A stretch of DNA of 64,000 bases, from NCBI RefSeq assembly GCF_027474845.2, contig NZ_CP107031.2:2618501-2682500 (forward strand), given 5' to 3'. The notes beneath the pieces are model-generated. The model was not told where the DNA came from, made no database searches, and saw only the letters and a program-made list of their open reading frames with translations. Every line of letters begins with the position of its first letter. Positions within the stretch are counted from its first letter, which is position 1. The DNA is from Maribacter aestuarii (lineage in GTDB: Bacteria > Bacteroidota > Bacteroidia > Flavobacteriales > Flavobacteriaceae). This document shows, in pieces, positions 62,037-64,000 of this stretch. A program made the translations under genes and the position numbers.

Positions 62037-63788
62037 GTGGAGCGTTATCTACCTTTTTTACAATGGCTTACCAATTATAAAAAAGCCTACTTCCTAAAGG
62101 ACCTCATGGCCGGGCTTACTGTTGGAATCGTCTTGATTCCACAGGGTATGGCCTACGCCATGATTGCAGGTTTACCACCCGTTTATGGCCTTTACGCCTC
62201 ATTGTTTCCGGTTCTTGTTTACGCTATCCTAGGTACATCTAGAAAAGTTGGGGTTGGACCGGTAGCCATGGATTCTCTTTTGGTAGCTGCGGGGTTGGGT
62301 ACCTTGACGATAACCGGCATAGAAAACTATATTGCTATGGTAGCGGTGCTTACCTTAATGGTAGGCATGATGCAATTTGTGTTTGGGGTGCTGCGAATGG
62401 GATTTTTGGTAAATTTCCTTTCCAAACCTGTCATCAGCGGCTTTACTTCCGCTGCAGCTCTCATAATTATGTTAAGCCAGTTAAAACATCTTCTGGGGAC
62501 TTCTATTCCCGGTAGTAATCGTTTTCATCAATTGTTCATAAACGCCATAGGCCAGCTAGGGAATATCAATTTTTACGATTTTGCCATAGGCGCCATTGGT
62601 ATCTTGATACTTATCGGGTTAAAAAAATGGAACAAGAATATTCCGGGAATACTAATAATAGTTGTTTTGGGTATACTTGGTGTATATGCTTTCGACTTAG
62701 AGCAATATGGCGCAAAATTAGTGGGCGAAATACCTTTGGGCCTTCCCTCATTGGTCGTACCTAGCGTGCAACTGGAAGATATTCAAAAATTATGGCCCAT
62801 AGCTTTAGCTTTAGCTTTGGTTGGCTATTTAGAAGCTATTTCAATCGGAAAGGCCTTGGAGGAAAAAAGCGGACAAGAAACCATACAACCCAATCAAGAG
62901 TTAATAGCCTTGGGAAGCGCAAATATGGTGGGCTCCTTTTTACAGGCTTTCCCTGTAACGGCAAGTTTTTCACGTTCCGCGATAAACCAAGAATCAGGGG
63001 CCAGAACAAATTTAGCAGCTATTTTTAGTGTGGTTTTAGTCCTAGTGACGCTACTTTTTTTCACCTTCTTTTTCAGTAGCTTGCCCAATGCGATCCTCGC
63101 AAGTATAATTATGGTTTCAGTTTACGGGCTTATCGATATTGAATATGCCAAGAATCTTTGGAAGAGCCGAAAGGACGAGTTTTTGATTCTGCTTGTAACT
63201 TTTTTGATTACGCTTTTCATAGGAATTACGGAGGGAATTCTAATTGGTGTACTTTGCTCATTATTACTTATGGTTTATAGAACTTCTAAACCGCATTTTG
63301 CAGAGTTAGGAAATATAAAGAATTCGGACTATTACAAAAATGTTTTACGGTTTGGGGATGAGGTTGAAGTCAGGGAAGATTTGTTGATTGTGCGTTTTGA
63401 TTCACAATTGTATTTTGGAAATGCTTCATTCTTTAAAAGAGAATTATTCAATTACATAAAGGAAAAAGGCCCAAAACTCAAAGGAGTCATATTGAATGCG
63501 GAGGCCATAAATTATGTTGATGCAACTGGCGTCGATGTTTTAACCAAGTCCATACGCGAAATTCATAATTTAGGATTACAGTTTTACATTGCTGGGGCTA
63601 TAGGACCTACAAGGGATGTCATTTTTAGTACGGGTATTATTGAAGAATTGGATAAAAAGAACTTATTTGTGAAAACTAAAGAAGCGGTTGCCTGCTTTGA
63701 GAATCCTGAAATCGAATCAACGGTAGGGTCGTGGGTAGCCTATGAGAATAGTCGTAAAAAGAACGTAGCTCCTCTCGAAAAAGAGTAG
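62037..63788 (+). CDS. SulP/SLC26-family anion transporter
   Basis: 583 residues from GTG 62037 (MERYLPFLQWLTNYKKAYFL). About 12-14 membrane segments with the family motif GIVLIPQGMAYAMIAGLPPV and SFSRSAINQESGARTNLAAI, then a C-terminal STAS domain from about 445 (LLIVRFDSQLYFGNASFFKR, LNAEAINYVDATGVDVL). Members move sulfate, bicarbonate or other anions. An MBL hydrolase of persulfide-dioxygenase type follows, hinting at sulfur metabolism. Confidence 0.93.
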   Translation: MERYLPFLQWLTNYKKAYFLKDLMAGLTVGIVLIPQGMAYAMIAGLPPVYGLYASLFPVLVYAILGTSRKVGVGPVAMDSLLVAAGLGTLTITGIENYIAMVAVLTLMVGMMQFVFGVLRMGFLVNFLSKPVISGFTSAAALIIMLSQLKHLLGTSIPGSNRFHQLFINAIGQLGNINFYDFAIGAIGILILIGLKKWNKNIPGILIIVVLGILGVYAFDLEQYGAKLVGEIPLGLPSLVVPSVQLEDIQKLWPIALALALVGYLEAISIGKALEEKSGQETIQPNQELIALGSANMVGSFLQAFPVTASFSRSAINQESGARTNLAAIFSVVLVLVTLLFFTFFFSSLPNAILASIIMVSVYGLIDIEYAKNLWKSRKDEFLILLVTFLITLFIGITEGILIGVLCSLLLMVYRTSKPHFAELGNIKNSDYYKNVLRFGDEVEVREDLLIVRFDSQLYFGNASFFKRELFNYIKEKGPKLKGVILNAEAINYVDATGVDVLTKSIREIHNLGLQFYIAGAIGPTRDVIFSTGIIEELDKKNLFVKTKEAVACFENPEIESTVGSWVAYENSRKKNVAPLEKE

Positions 63789-63823
63789 TACAGGCAATAT
63801 TTAAGTAAAGAACATAATACAAT

Positions 63824-64000
63824 ATGAAGATAGAACAGATATATACAGGTTGTTTGGCACAAGGTGCCTATTACATTGAAAGTGACGGTGAAGTCGCTAT
63901 AATTGATCCATTGCGTGAAGTAACACCTTACATAAAAAGGGCGGAAATGGATAATGCGGAAATTAAATACATATTTGAAACACATTTTCATGCTGACTTT
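63824..64000 (+). CDS. MBL-fold metallohydrolase, N-terminal part
   Basis: 59 residues from ATG 63824 to the window edge: MKIEQIYTGCLAQGAYYIES, AIIDPLREVTPYI and the start of the metal motif, THFHADF. This resembles persulfide dioxygenase (ETHE1/BaeB-type) proteins. Continues outside the window. Confidence 0.85.
   Translation, partial: MKIEQIYTGCLAQGAYYIESDGEVAIIDPLREVTPYIKRAEMDNAEIKYIFETHFHADF

Overview
This AT-rich window comes from a Bacteroidota chromosome, most likely a marine member of the Flavobacteriaceae. The signs are TAnnTTTG-type -7 promoter boxes, little Shine-Dalgarno signal, many lipoproteins with short Cys lipoboxes, an ECF sigma/FecR/TonB-receptor cassette, CtlX, NamZ (DUF1343), a proteorhodopsin with a DTE motif, and the gene order rplQ-carA-eno followed by gltA. 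The species cannot be named from the sequence. I see no rRNA, tRNA, IS element, prophage or CRISPR array.

Layout. 1-9638: the S10/spc/alpha ribosomal operon from the end of rplP to rplQ, all on the + strand, with secY, infA and rpoA. 9735-15329: carA, eno, a glycogen/starch synthase and gltA, several with clear terminators. 15429-17275: two guanidino-group hydrolases, the second being CtlX. 17365-20643: a diheme cytochrome c and a two-subunit molybdenum hydroxylase with a Tat signal. 20638-24389: an SDR/DUF2867 protein, a small unknown protein and argS. 24468-26218: green-type proteorhodopsin with, divergently, a frameshifted blh (retinal-forming dioxygenase). 26215-32754: a TonB receptor with an STN domain, FecR and an ECF sigma factor, divergent from two acidic lipoproteins built from internal repeats. 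32993-37388: ffh, folD and a frameshifted M13 peptidase. 37440-46809: esterases, small membrane proteins, an aldo/keto reductase, a VOC protein, an HxlR regulator and a HerA/YjgR ATPase. 46991-49491: KDG kinase, KDPG aldolase and queE. 49611-55802: a metalloprotease lipoprotein, a methyltransferase, a YkgJ protein, a fatty-acid hydroxylase, a RimK ligase with a desuccinylase-like partner, and a DUF2306 protein. 55853-64000: NamZ, an abutting divergent FtsX-type permease, a cysteine/cystathionine synthase, CotH, an epimerase, a TfoX-like protein, a SulP transporter and the start of an MBL hydrolase.

Most worth a second look: (1) the receptor/FecR/sigma cassette facing a repeat-built acidic lipoprotein and its one-domain relative; (2) proteorhodopsin beside a blh that is broken by one base in a pyrimidine run, with a second one-base break in a T run in the M13 peptidase; (3) a three-tier nested inverted repeat in front of rpsD; (4) NamZ and a permease whose divergent start codons touch; (5) three genes whose -7-like box ends exactly 4 nt before the start codon, suggesting leaderless mRNAs; (6) heptamer arrays lying directly behind the stop codons of two minus-strand genes.

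Start codons were chosen from family N-termini, signal peptides and promoter position, because ribosome binding sites decide little in this group. No alignment or database search was run; family names come from recognised motifs.
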